This document shows positions 8,471 to 16,853 of a stretch of DNA of 64,000 bases, piece by piece. The stretch is from Bacteroidaceae bacterium (lineage in GTDB: Bacteria > Bacteroidota > Bacteroidia > Bacteroidales > Bacteroidaceae), in NCBI GenBank assembly GCA_017651245.1, contig JAGCDQ010000077.1, forward strand, positions 1 to 64,000, in the 5' to 3' direction. A model generated the notes under the pieces. It was not told the origin of the DNA, searched no databases, and worked only from the letters and a program-made list of their open reading frames with translations. How positions within the stretch are numbered: the first letter of the stretch is position 1; every line of letters starts with the position of its first letter. The position numbers and the translations under genes are program-made.

Positions 8471-9811
8471 TTATTTTCTGAATCCCTTCATTCGTTGCAT
8501 TTGTGCCATGGCTTTCGCCATCTTGGGGTTGGTCATCTGTCGCATCATCTTGCGCATCTGCTCGAATTGCTTGGTGATGCGGTTGACTTCGTCGATGCTG
8601 GTGCCGGAACCCTTGGCTATGCGCTGTTTGCGTGATGCGTTGATGCACTCGGGATGCTCACGCTCGTATGGAGTCATGGAACCGATCATCGCTTCGACTG
8701 CCTTGAAGGCGTTGTCGTCGATATCGACATCCTTCAATGCCTTGCCCACACCTGGAATCATGGATGCGAGGTCTTTGATGTTGCCCATCTTCTTGATCTG
8801 GCTGATTTGTCCGAGGAAGTCGTTGTAGTCGAACTTGTTCTTGGCTATCTTCTTCTCCAGCCGCTTTGCCTCTTCCTCGTCGAACTGCTGCTGGGCACGC
8901 TCCACGAATGACACGATGTCGCCCATGCCGAGGATACGGTCTGCCATACGTTCTGGATGGAACACGTCGAGCGCCTCCATCTTCTCGCCAGTACCCACAA
9001 ACTTGATAGGCTTGGTCACCACCGTGCGGATGGAGAGGGCAGCACCACCACGGGTGTCACCGTCCAGCTTGGTGAGGATGACACCATCAATCTCCAGACG
9101 CTCGTTGAAGGTCTTAGCAGTGTTGACGGCATCCTGACCGGTCATGGCATCAACCACCAGCAGGGTTTCCTGAGGATTGACAGCTTCCTTGATTTGCTCA
9201 ATCTGCTGCATCAGCTCTTCGTCAATCGACTGGCGACCAGCGGTATCGACAATCACCACGTCGTAGCCCTTTGCCTTTGCTTCCTGAATGGCGTTCTTTG
9301 CCACAGCGATAGGGTCAGTGGCTCCTTCCTCCAGATAGCAGGGCACATCGACCTGTTCTGCCAACACGCGCAACTGCTCCATAGCGGCAGGACGGAAGGT
9401 GTCGCAGGCTGCCAAGAGTGGCTTCTTGTGGTTCTGGGTCTTCAGGCGCAATGCCAACTTGCCTGACATTGTCGTCTTACCGGCACCATTGAGACCTGCC
9501 ATCAGGATGACAGTGGGGCGACCCGTCAAGTTTAGTTCCGTTGCCTGACCTCCCATCAGTTCTGCCAGTTCGTCATGCACAATCTTGACCATCATCTGGC
9601 CTGGCTTCACAGCTGTCAGCACGTTCTGCCCCAGCGCCTTCTCCTTCACGGTGTCCGTGAAAGTCTTGGCAACCTTATAGTTCACGTCGGCTTCGAGGAG
9701 TGCCTTGCGCACGTCCTTCAGTGTCTCCGCCACGTTGATTTCGGTGATTTTGCCTTCACCCTTCAGTATTTTGAAAGACCGTTCCAGTCTCTCGCTTAGA
9801 TTTTCAAACAT
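8471..9811 (-). CDS. ffh: Signal recognition particle protein Ffh
   Basis: 446 aa, full length. The N domain (1-90) precedes the G domain with P-loop GLNGAGKTTMSGKLA (about 107-121), DTAGRQ, TKLDGDTRGGAAL and GTGEK. The M domain follows (about 300-446) with SRP-RNA-binding SRKQRIAKGSGTS and a Met-rich C-terminus (QMRKMMRQM). Ffh binds signal sequences at the ribosome and, with FtsY, delivers nascent membrane proteins to SecYEG. The 4.5S-type SRP RNA gene lies about 0.9 kb away on the other strand (10675-10772), so both parts of the particle sit together. Confidence 0.96.
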   Translation of the reverse strand: MFENLSERLERSFKILKGEGKITEINVAETLKDVRKALLEADVNYKVAKTFTDTVKEKALGQNVLTAVKPGQMMVKIVHDELAELMGGQATELNLTGRPTVILMAGLNGAGKTTMSGKLALRLKTQNHKKPLLAACDTFRPAAMEQLRVLAEQVDVPCYLEEGATDPIAVAKNAIQEAKAKGYDVVIVDTAGRQSIDEELMQQIEQIKEAVNPQETLLVVDAMTGQDAVNTAKTFNERLEIDGVILTKLDGDTRGGAALSIRTVVTKPIKFVGTGEKMEALDVFHPERMADRILGMGDIVSFVERAQQQFDEEEAKRLEKKIAKNKFDYNDFLGQISQIKKMGNIKDLASMIPGVGKALKDVDIDDNAFKAVEAMIGSMTPYEREHPECINASRKQRIAKGSGTSIDEVNRITKQFEQMRKMMRQMTNPKMAKAMAQMQRMKGFRK

Positions 9812-9901
9812 ATATCTATGTAAAGTTTATAGTTTAATGTTTATAGTTAAGAGAGGGCTAACGCGATACCAGCAAACATGCCGCATGGTCTTCTTTAACC
9901 T

Positions 9902-10537
9902 TTAACCCTTATGTACTCCTTTATATATAAGATACGCGAGGATAGCCACCACAAGAATGATGGCAGCGATGCCGATGATGTGCGAATAGTGCGCAATGAT
10001 GTCGATGAGTTCCTGCTTCGGCATGGTGCTGTGGAAAGCATAGCCGATACCCACAAGGATGCCATTCCATAGTCCTGCACCAAGACTGGTGTAGAGGCAA
10101 AACGACAGCAAGTTCATCTTTGCCAATCCTGCAGGAATGCTGATGAGCTGACGGATGGCAGGAATCATACGACCAATCAGCGTAGAGACAGCGCCTCGCT
10201 TGTCGAAGTACGCCTCTGCCTTCTCCACCTTCGCCGCGTCAATCAGACACATGTGTCCGAAACGACTGTTAGCAAACGCATACACGATAGGACGCCCCAA
10301 CCAGTAGGAGAGTCCGTAATTGACCAACGCACCCATCAATGCACCCAAGGTGCCACACAGGATAATCATCGGGTAAGTCATCTCGCCCGTTTCTGCAGCC
10401 ATATACGCTGCGGGTATCATCACCACTTCCGATGGAAAAGGAATGAAGGAACTCTCGATAGCCATAAAGAGGATGACCCATCCGTAATTCAGATTATCAA
10501 GCGCTCCGTTCGTAAGATTGAGGATGATTTCTTCCAT
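9902..10537 (-). CDS. DedA/SNARE-associated family membrane protein
   Basis: 211 aa, hydrophobic with about five membrane segments. Typical DedA features are FIPFPSEVVMIPAAYMA near the N-terminus, YFDKRGAVSTLIGRMIPAIRQLISIPAGLAKM in two adjoining blocks with conserved Arg residues, and GAGLWNGILVGIGYAF. DedA proteins sit in the inner membrane; some members flip undecaprenyl phosphate or other lipids, and others affect membrane potential. The role here is not fixed. A -7 element TACCTTTG (minus strand) at 10546-10553 lies just before the start codon, implying a very short leader. Heptamer repeats occur at both ends (9894-9907 and 10565-10592). Confidence 0.86.
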   Translation of the reverse strand: MEEIILNLTNGALDNLNYGWVILFMAIESSFIPFPSEVVMIPAAYMAAETGEMTYPMIILCGTLGALMGALVNYGLSYWLGRPIVYAFANSRFGHMCLIDAAKVEKAEAYFDKRGAVSTLIGRMIPAIRQLISIPAGLAKMNLLSFCLYTSLGAGLWNGILVGIGYAFHSTMPKQELIDIIAHYSHIIGIAAIILVVAILAYLIYKGVHKG

Positions 10538-10564
10538 AATGGGTGCAAAGGTACGATTTTTTAG

Positions 10565-10592
10565 TTGATAATTGATAATTGATAATTGATAA
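10565..10592. repeat. Heptamer tandem repeat (TTGATAA x4)
   Basis: Four perfect copies of TTGATAA in the spacer between the divergent DedA and SRP RNA genes. It is one of many 7-bp-period arrays in this window. Confidence 0.9.
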
Positions 10593-10626
10593 TTTGAAAA
10601 ATGAAGGCAAATTTCTATCTAAAAGT

Positions 10627-10657
10627 TTTGTCATGTCAAAAAAACGCCCTACCTTTG
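10627..10657 (+). promoter_or_regulatory. Promoter of the SRP RNA/tRNA-Thr unit
   Basis: TTTG (10627-10630), a 19-bp spacer and TACCTTTG (10650-10657), an exact match to the Bacteroidetes consensus. It lies 17 bp before the SRP RNA 5' end. Confidence 0.75.
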
Positions 10658-10674
10658 CACCCGCAAACGAAAAA

Positions 10675-10772
10675 TGGGTAAGTCCTATACGGCCAGCTCC
10701 CTCGGAATCCCCCAGGGCTTGACCGCAGCAAGGGTACTTGGTTGTAGCGGCGCGATGTAGCCAGCTTACCCA
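10675..10772 (+). ncRNA. ffs: SRP RNA, bacterial small type (4.5S RNA)
   Basis: A roughly 98-nt hairpin: the ends TGGGTAAG and CTTACCCA pair perfectly, and the 3' side carries GATGTAGCCAGC as in E. coli 4.5S RNA. The Ffh-binding tip has the conserved 5' CAGG and 3' AGCA symmetric-loop strands separated by 10 nt. The apical loop reads as UGAC (URRC type) rather than GNRA. This RNA scaffolds Ffh in the signal recognition particle. It has its own consensus promoter and runs into tRNA-Thr 3 bp downstream, so both are probably cut from one transcript. Confidence 0.9.
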
Positions 10773-10775
10773 CCC

Positions 10776-10849
10776 GCCTCTTTAGCTCAGTTGGCCAGAG
10801 CACGTGATTTGTAATCTCGGGGTCGTTGGTTCGAATCCGACAAGAGGCT
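10776..10849 (+). tRNA. tRNA-Thr (TGT)
   Basis: The acceptor GCCTCTT pairs with AAGAGGC (10842-10848), discriminator T. The anticodon loop is TTTGTAA with anticodon TGT; the anticodon stem has one T/T mismatch. The T arm GTTGG-TTCGAAT-CCGAC is normal up to G-T pairs. CCA is not encoded. It is 3 bp downstream of the SRP RNA. Confidence 0.93.
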
Positions 10850-10859
10850 CAAGGATGAA

Positions 10860-10900
10860 ACAGGGAAGAAGGTACACACTTTCTCCCCTGTTTTTTATTT
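10860..10900 (+). terminator. Terminator of the SRP RNA/tRNA-Thr unit
   Basis: The stem ACAGGG(A)AGAA...TTCTCCCCTGT is followed by TTTTTTATTT. It starts 11 bp after tRNA-Thr. Confidence 0.8.
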
Positions 10901-10974
10901 GATAGTAAAAAAAGTGATATTTCCATTTGACTTTTTACTTTCTCAATCGTATAATAGGCAAAGAGAACATCAAA

Positions 10975-11535
10975 ATGATTCAGATAGAAGACGACATAAT
11001 AGTTAGGTGCCAGCGGGGAGAGAAGGAAGCTTTTCGTGGCGTGGTGCAGACGTATCAGCGAATGGTGTTCTCGTTGTCTTTGAAACTGCTGTGCGATGAA
11101 GAGGAGGCGAGAGACATGGTGCAGGAGACCTTTATTCGTGTGTGGCAGAATATGGGTGAGTATGATGCGCGGAAAAACTTCACCACTTGGATATACACTA
11201 TAGCCACCCGTATCTGTCTAGACAGGTTGAAGAACATGAGGCACACCGTTCCGATGCCTGAAGACGAAAAGGTGCTGCGACGCTTTGCCTCGGATGTGGA
11301 CACCCACAGGACATTGGAGAACCAGGAATGGGTGTCAATTGTGAGGATGCTGGCAGAAGGGTTGGGGGAGAAGCAGCGGATGGTGTTCACGCTCTGTCAG
11401 TTAGAAGGGCTTTCCTCCTCAGAAGTGGAAGAGATAACAGGCTTGGATTCCAAACAGGTGAAGAGCAACCTATATGTAGCTCGGCAAACTATTCGTGAAC
11501 AATTAAAAAAATTAGGATATGACACAAATGGATGA
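10975..11535 (+). CDS. ECF-type RNA polymerase sigma factor
   Basis: 186 aa from ATG 10975; the upstream in-frame ATG at 10927 adds a non-conserved tail. Sigma region 2 contains EARDMVQETFIRVWQN with the aromatic FTTWIYTIATRICLDRLK helix. Region 4 ends in the helix-turn-helix LEGLSSSEVEEITGLDSKQVKSNL (in two adjoining blocks). It directs RNA polymerase to a small regulon. The gene overlaps the next by 17 bp and that one overlaps the third by 14 bp, so sigma factor, membrane protein and lipoprotein form one coupled operon. Confidence 0.9.
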   Translation: MIQIEDDIIVRCQRGEKEAFRGVVQTYQRMVFSLSLKLLCDEEEARDMVQETFIRVWQNMGEYDARKNFTTWIYTIATRICLDRLKNMRHTVPMPEDEKVLRRFASDVDTHRTLENQEWVSIVRMLAEGLGEKQRMVFTLCQLEGLSSSEVEEITGLDSKQVKSNLYVARQTIREQLKKLGYDTNG

Positions 11536-11905
11536 CATACTGGAGAGGCTGAAAGGTCAACAGCCCATGTTGGAAAACCCCGATGAAATGGTGGACAACA
11601 TCATGGCAAACCTGCCTGACAGGGAGGTGCAAGATGCTGAAAGCGAGGATCGGGAGGACAGGAAGGCGCACACGCTCTTGATTGCTCTGCGCACTATCAC
11701 GTCGGCTGCGGCGATGCTGCTGATCGGGCTGTTCATCTATGTGAATCTACCGACGGAGATGGCTTCTCAACAAGCCAACACGTATAGAACAGACTTGGTG
11801 CAAGGCAACACGCTCGAGAATTTGTACACACGTTCCTTGCAGAAGAGTCAGTCAAATTTAATCAGTTACACCCAATTCAAACAGATGCTTTATGAGAAAA
11901 ATTAG
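11519..11905 (+). CDS. Probable anti-sigma factor, single-pass membrane protein
   Basis: 128 aa. An acidic cytoplasmic N-terminus (about 1-55) with helices such as DDILERLKGQQPMLENPDEMV is followed by one membrane helix (about 62-82, SAAAMLLIGLFIYVNL) and a short periplasmic tail. This is the layout of anti-sigma factors, and the position directly after an ECF sigma gene supports it. No zinc-binding HxxxCxxC motif is present, so it is not a ZAS-type anti-sigma factor. The role is inferred from context. Confidence 0.62.
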   Translation: MTQMDDILERLKGQQPMLENPDEMVDNIMANLPDREVQDAESEDREDRKAHTLLIALRTITSAAAMLLIGLFIYVNLPTEMASQQANTYRTDLVQGNTLENLYTRSLQKSQSNLISYTQFKQMLYEKN

Positions 11906-12968
11906 TTTATATCTGATGCTCTTGACATCAGCTGTGTTCATCGCTTCGTGCGAGAAACCCAATGTGCACATGCACACCATCGTTAAAGAGGACGGATGGA
12001 TTGAACGCCAAATCACGTACAGCACCATCATGTCGCAGGAGGAGCGCGATTCCCTCTGGAAAGGTGACAAAGTATGCTGGGCAGAACCTGTGCCTGAGTG
12101 CCTGAACATCGATGCCTTCATGGGCTCCAACACCGAAGTGAACGGCGACACGGTGACCACCACCTTCTCCCGCAGTTTCCGTTCGCCAGAGGAGATGTGC
12201 GAGCAGACACCTCTGCAACTGAACGGCAGACACCTGCAGTCGAGTGCCAAACTGGAGAAGAAGTTCCGTTGGTTCTACACGGAATACATCTACGAGGAGA
12301 CTTTCAACACGGTGGCTGACACCTTCAAACTTCCTGCCACGAACTACGCCGATCAAGATGTTGTCAGTTACTGGTTTACGGGTCAACCCAACCTGCTCGA
12401 AGGACTTAATGGGGCGGAGGCATCTGAGAAAATCAGCAAAATGGAACCATTTGTTACACAATGGATTAACGACAATCTTTTCAAGATGGGCTTTGACTAC
12501 ATCGTCAACCACTACGACTCCATTCAGAACCCTCCAGTGGATAAGGAAAAGTTTGTGGCACTCCAAGACTCGTTGGCAAAATCTATCATGAAAGACGTGG
12601 ACAAAGCCGAATGGGATGCAGCCGAAGAGTTTGAGAAGTTCTTCCATTCCAATGCCTACGCACCCTTCTTCGACGATGAAACGCCACTTGGAAAGGGTCT
12701 GTCAGAGGAACTGTCCAACAAACTCAACATCTTCTGGTTCTCGGTGCCTTATACCCTCGAAATGCCTGGCATGATTGTGAATCCTGGCACGGGAATCATC
12801 AAGGATGGCATCATCCACTATTCGCTGACATTCGAACGGCTCATCCCTGGCGACTACATCATCACGGCCACATCACGTGTCACGAACATCTGGGCATATG
12901 TTGTCAGCATCCTCATCATTCTTGCCGCCATCTTCCTTTTCATCTATCAAGGCAGAAGAAAAAAATAA
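11892..12968 (+). CDS. Lipoprotein with C-terminal membrane helix, sigma-operon member
   Basis: 358 aa. The signal ends in lipobox VFIASC with Cys20. The body is mixed alpha/beta with no recognised enzyme motif. Near the C-terminus is one membrane helix (AYVVSILIILAAIFLFIYQ) and a basic end GRRKK. A lipid anchor at one end and a membrane helix at the other implies both ends lie at the inner membrane with the body in the periplasm. As the last gene of a sigma/anti-sigma operon it may sense envelope signals, but that is inference. Confidence 0.72.
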   Translation: MRKISLYLMLLTSAVFIASCEKPNVHMHTIVKEDGWIERQITYSTIMSQEERDSLWKGDKVCWAEPVPECLNIDAFMGSNTEVNGDTVTTTFSRSFRSPEEMCEQTPLQLNGRHLQSSAKLEKKFRWFYTEYIYEETFNTVADTFKLPATNYADQDVVSYWFTGQPNLLEGLNGAEASEKISKMEPFVTQWINDNLFKMGFDYIVNHYDSIQNPPVDKEKFVALQDSLAKSIMKDVDKAEWDAAEEFEKFFHSNAYAPFFDDETPLGKGLSEELSNKLNIFWFSVPYTLEMPGMIVNPGTGIIKDGIIHYSLTFERLIPGDYIITATSRVTNIWAYVVSILIILAAIFLFIYQGRRKK

Positions 12969-13051
12969 GTTAATCACGTTCGGAAAAATTCGAATATATT
13001 TGGTATTTCGCTCACTTATCCGTACCTTTGCAGCCCTAAAGCATTCAGGGT

Positions 13052-13549
13052 ATGGTACATTTGGACAAGCAACAGACACGTGAGCAATATGAAGCGCTGG
13101 ATAGCATCGCGTTCATCCAATGGGTGACGGATGGCTATCTGGCTGCTGTTGGTGGGGCATTGACAGCAGAGAACATGGAGATGCTGAGTGCAGAACAACA
13201 TGCTGTGCTGTGCTATCGCTATGTGCTGGACGAGGTGATGGAAGGTGGATTCATCCAACTGATTCTGAATGGATACGCACCCTACGTGCTGGAGGGTCCA
13301 TTCCCGATGGTGGTCAAGAAAGAGTGGGGCATGAAGGACTTCTCGAAACTGTTGTATGCCGCGAAATCGGAGTACCACAGGCATCAGGAGGAATTGTCGC
13401 AGGACATGAGCGACGAGGACTTCATGGCGCTGTATGAGCAGTTGGAGGATCTGAACGAGTTGGGCGATGACTTCCTGGACGCGCATCAGGAGGAAGTGAC
13501 CCCAGCGGTGGCGAAGATGATTGTGGAGAATTTGGAGAAGTTTTTATAG
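13052..13549 (+). CDS. DMP19-like (DUF4375) protein
   Basis: 165 aa, strongly acidic (many Asp/Glu, few Lys/Arg). The segment YVLDEVMEGGFIQLILNGYAPYV resembles the EVxNGGFxQFFxN core of the DUF4375/DMP19 family; Neisseria DMP19 is a DNA-mimic protein that binds a repressor. The rest is helical. A promoter precedes it: TTTG (12998-13001) and TACCTTTG (13023-13030), giving a short leader. Its stop codon overlaps the start of a heptamer array. Whether it mimics DNA is not shown; family assignment is by eye. Confidence 0.65.
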   Translation: MVHLDKQQTREQYEALDSIAFIQWVTDGYLAAVGGALTAENMEMLSAEQHAVLCYRYVLDEVMEGGFIQLILNGYAPYVLEGPFPMVVKKEWGMKDFSKLLYAAKSEYHRHQEELSQDMSDEDFMALYEQLEDLNELGDDFLDAHQEEVTPAVAKMIVENLEKFL

Positions 13550-13576
13550 TTGACAGTTGACAGATGACAGTTGACA
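13549..13576. repeat. Heptamer tandem repeat (GTTGACA x4)
   Basis: GTTGACA, GTTGACA, GATGACA, GTTGACA; the first base is the last base of the upstream stop codon. It lies between the DMP19-like gene and smpB. Confidence 0.9.
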
Positions 13577-13585
13577 GTTTGAATT

Positions 13586-14065
13586 ATGGGAAAGAATAAG
13601 ATAGCGAAGAATCAGCAGGTGAACATCAAGAACAAGAGGGCGTCGTTCGACTATGAGTTTATCGACACCTTCACGGCTGGCATTGTCCTGACGGGTACGG
13701 AGATCAAGAGCATCCGCGCAGGTAAGGCGAGTCTGGTGGACACGTACTGCTACATCAATAATGGGGAGATTTGGGTGAAGAACATGTATGTGGCACTCTA
13801 TTCGGAGGGTTCGTACAACAACCATGTGGAGCGCAGGGAACGCAAGTTGCTTCTAAACAGGAAGGAAATCCACAATTTGCAGGAAGACACGAAAGCGCCA
13901 GGCTTCACAATTGTTCCTGTGCGTCTGTACATCAACGAGAAGGGTTTGGCAAAACTCGACATTGCACTGGCACGAGGAAAGAAGGAATATGACAAACGCC
14001 AGACGATGAAGGAGAAGGAGGATAGGAGGGAAATTGACCGAGTGAAAAAAGCACACATTTACTAA
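13586..14065 (+). CDS. smpB: SsrA-binding protein SmpB
   Basis: 159 aa, the usual SmpB size. It binds tmRNA and brings it to stalled ribosomes for trans-translation. Visible are [49 protein letters not shown], the [13 protein letters not shown] block and the basic C-terminal tail [20 protein letters not shown] that lies in the mRNA channel. It is followed 12 bp later by metH. No tmRNA gene was seen in the window. Confidence 0.95.
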   Translation: MGKNKIAKNQQVNIKNKRASFDYEFIDTFTAGIVLTGTEIKSIRAGKASLVDTYCYINNGEIWVKNMYVALYSEGSYNNHVERRERKLLLNRKEIHNLQEDTKAPGFTIVPVRLYINEKGLAKLDIALARGKKEYDKRQTMKEKEDRREIDRVKKAHIY

Positions 14066-14077
14066 TCAGACACAAAG

Positions 14078-16843
14078 ATGCAGATACACGACATCATCAA
14101 AGAACGAATACTGATACTGGACGGTGCGATGGGCACGATGATTCAGCGGTATGAACTTCAGGAGGAGGACTTCAGAGGCGCACAATTCGCTGATGTATCT
14201 GGGCTGATGAAGGGCAACAACGATATCCTTTGCCTGACCCGTCCAGATGTGATTGCTGACATTCACAAGAAATATCTTGAAGCAGGGGCAGACCTCATCA
14301 CTACTTGTACTTTCTCATCACAACGGGTATCGATGACTGACTACAATGTGCAGGAGTATTGTCGAGACATCAATCTGGCTGCCGCAAGGATTGCCCGTCA
14401 GTTGGCAGATGAATATACGGCAAAAACGCCGATGAAACCGCGTTTTGTGTTGGGTGATGTGGGACCCACGAACAAAACATTGAGCATTTCGCCTGATGTG
14501 AATAATCCTGCTATGCGAAGCCTGACGTATGATGAACTGGTGGATGCCTATGTGGAGCAAATGGAAGCGTTGTTGGAGGGTGGGGTGGATGCCTTGTTGA
14601 TTGAGACCATCTTCGACTCCTTGAATGCCAAAGCTGCCATCTATGCTTCTGAGATTGCAATGGAGAAAATGGGGAAGAAAGTACCGTTGATGTTATCCAT
14701 CACTGTCAGCGACACGGCAGGGCGAACCCTCTCAGGACAGACCTTGGAAGCATTCTTGGCAAGTGTGCAGCATGCCGACATTTTCTCCATTGGTTTGAAC
14801 TGCTCGTTTGGTGCCCGCCAATTGAAGCCATTCCTGAAAGTGCTGTCAGAAAAAGCACCTTATTATATCTCAGCACATCCGAATGCGGGTCTTCCCAATT
14901 CTTTAGGACTCTACGACCAGACGCCAGAGATGATGGCGGAACAGGTGAAGGAATATGTGGATGAGGGACTGGTGAACATCTTGGGTGGTTGCTGTGGCAC
15001 GACGGAGAAGTTTATCGAATTATATCCAGTCCTTGTGGAGGGAAAGAAACCTCATGTTCCTGCAGAAAAGTCAAAGAATATGTGGCTGAGTGGATTGGAA
15101 CTGCTGGAACTCACACCCGAACGCCGTTTCGTGAATGTAGGCGAACGATGCAATGTGGCTGGCTCACGTAAGTTCCTACGTCTCATCAACGAAAAGAACT
15201 ACGAGGAAGCCCTTTCCATCGCAAGAAAGCAGGTGGAGGACGGTGCGCTGGTCATCGATGTGAATATGGACGATGGTCTTTTGGATGCCAAGCACGAGAT
15301 GGTCACGTTCTTGAATCTGCTGATGAGCGACCCTGACATAGCTAAAGTGCCTGTAATGATTGACTCCAGTGACTGGAACGTGATTACGGCAGGTCTGAAG
15401 TGTGTACAGGGAAAGAGTATCGTGAACAGTATCTCCTTGAAGGAAGGGGAGGAGAAGTTCCTTGAGAAAGCCCGTGAAATCAGGCGTTTAGGCGCTGCAA
15501 CGGTGGTGATGGCGTTTGATGAGCAGGGACAAGCAACCACTTATGAACGGAAGATTGAGATCTGCAAACGCGCTTATCATTTGTTGGTGGACCAGGTGGG
15601 TTTCAATCCGCTGGACATCATTTTCGACCCCAATGTGTTGGCTGTGGCGACAGGCATGGAGGAACATAATGCCTATGGACTTGATTTCATTCGTGCCACA
15701 GAGTGGATTCGACAGAATCTGCCTGGAGCACATGTGTCGGGTGGTATCAGCAACTTGTCTTTCTCGTTCCGTGGAAATAATTACATCCGTGAAGCAATGC
15801 ATGCGGTGTTCCTGTATCACACCATCAGCAAAGGTCAGGATATGGGTATCGTCAATCCTGCCACGCAGGTGTTGTACAGCGACATCCCAAACGATGTGCT
15901 GACAGCCATTGATGATGTATTGCTCAATCGTGATGAAGGTGCAACGGAACGATTGATTGAAATTGCCGCTCGAATCAAAGCCGAAAAAGATGCAGAAAAG
16001 GAAGCGCTTAAAAATGGCGGTGTTTTACCAAAGACTGCTGCAGATGATTGGCGAAACGGCACCATTGAAGAGCGACTGAAGCATGCGTTGGTGAAGGGCA
16101 TGGGCGATTACCTAGAAAATGATTTGGACGAGGCATCCAAGCTCTATGACAATCCTGTCAAGATTATCGAAGGCCCACTGATGGATGCCATGAATACCGT
16201 CGGTGAACTCTTTGGCGCTGGAAAGATGTTCTTGCCACAAGTGGTGAAAACAGCACGAACGATGAAACGTGCCGTGAGCATTTTACAACCCCTTATCGAG
16301 GCAAGCCGTTCGGAAGGGGCACAGAAGGCAGGCAAGGTGTTGTTGGCAACCGTCAAAGGTGATGTGCATGACATCGGAAAGAACATCGTAAGCGTGATTC
16401 TTGCCTGCAACAATTACGAAATCATAGACCTTGGCGTAATGGTACCTACAGAGACCATCGTGGATCGTGCCATCGAAGAAAAGGTCGATATCATCGGACT
16501 TTCTGGATTGATTACACCGTCGTTGGAAGAAATGGTGAATGTAGCACGTGCGCTTGAGGAACGTGGTGCTGACATCCCTATCATGATTGGTGGAGCCACC
16601 ACCAGCGAACTTCATACCGCGTTGAAGATAGCACCCGTCTATCATGGTCCTGTCCTTTGGATGAAGGATGCTTCGCAAAACGTGATTGCCAGTGCCAAGT
16701 TGCTCAACCCTGACACAAGAGCCGAATTGACCGATGAATTGGACAAAAAGTATGCCGAACTCCGTTCTGAAAAAGCAGAAGGGGAGTCCGGCACGATAAG
16801 TTTGGAAGAGGCTCGAAAGAGGAAACCGAACTATTTCAATTGA
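14078..16843 (+). CDS. metH: Cobalamin-dependent methionine synthase, without reactivation domain
   Basis: 921 aa. Domains in order: homocysteine-binding (1-325) starting LDGAMGTM, with zinc ligands Cys242 (LNCS) and Cys305/Cys306 (GGCCGT); pterin/methyl-THF domain (about 345-610) starting FVNVGERCNVAGSRKF; helical cap (about 650-740); B12 domain with DxHxxG at Asp762-His764-Gly767. It moves the methyl group of 5-methyl-THF to homocysteine through cob(I)alamin. E. coli MetH has about 300 more residues, the SAM-dependent activation domain; here the protein ends after the B12 domain. It lies 12 bp after smpB, and no cobalamin riboswitch is visible there. Confidence 0.96.
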   Translation: MQIHDIIKERILILDGAMGTMIQRYELQEEDFRGAQFADVSGLMKGNNDILCLTRPDVIADIHKKYLEAGADLITTCTFSSQRVSMTDYNVQEYCRDINLAAARIARQLADEYTAKTPMKPRFVLGDVGPTNKTLSISPDVNNPAMRSLTYDELVDAYVEQMEALLEGGVDALLIETIFDSLNAKAAIYASEIAMEKMGKKVPLMLSITVSDTAGRTLSGQTLEAFLASVQHADIFSIGLNCSFGARQLKPFLKVLSEKAPYYISAHPNAGLPNSLGLYDQTPEMMAEQVKEYVDEGLVNILGGCCGTTEKFIELYPVLVEGKKPHVPAEKSKNMWLSGLELLELTPERRFVNVGERCNVAGSRKFLRLINEKNYEEALSIARKQVEDGALVIDVNMDDGLLDAKHEMVTFLNLLMSDPDIAKVPVMIDSSDWNVITAGLKCVQGKSIVNSISLKEGEEKFLEKAREIRRLGAATVVMAFDEQGQATTYERKIEICKRAYHLLVDQVGFNPLDIIFDPNVLAVATGMEEHNAYGLDFIRATEWIRQNLPGAHVSGGISNLSFSFRGNNYIREAMHAVFLYHTISKGQDMGIVNPATQVLYSDIPNDVLTAIDDVLLNRDEGATERLIEIAARIKAEKDAEKEALKNGGVLPKTAADDWRNGTIEERLKHALVKGMGDYLENDLDEASKLYDNPVKIIEGPLMDAMNTVGELFGAGKMFLPQVVKTARTMKRAVSILQPLIEASRSEGAQKAGKVLLATVKGDVHDIGKNIVSVILACNNYEIIDLGVMVPTETIVDRAIEEKVDIIGLSGLITPSLEEMVNVARALEERGADIPIMIGGATTSELHTALKIAPVYHGPVLWMKDASQNVIASAKLLNPDTRAELTDELDKKYAELRSEKAEGESGTISLEEARKRKPNYFN

Positions 16844-16853
16844 TAATTGATGG

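Noticed and set aside
14050..14090. Cobalamin riboswitch before metH
   Set aside because: The gap to smpB is 12 bp, so there is no room for one.
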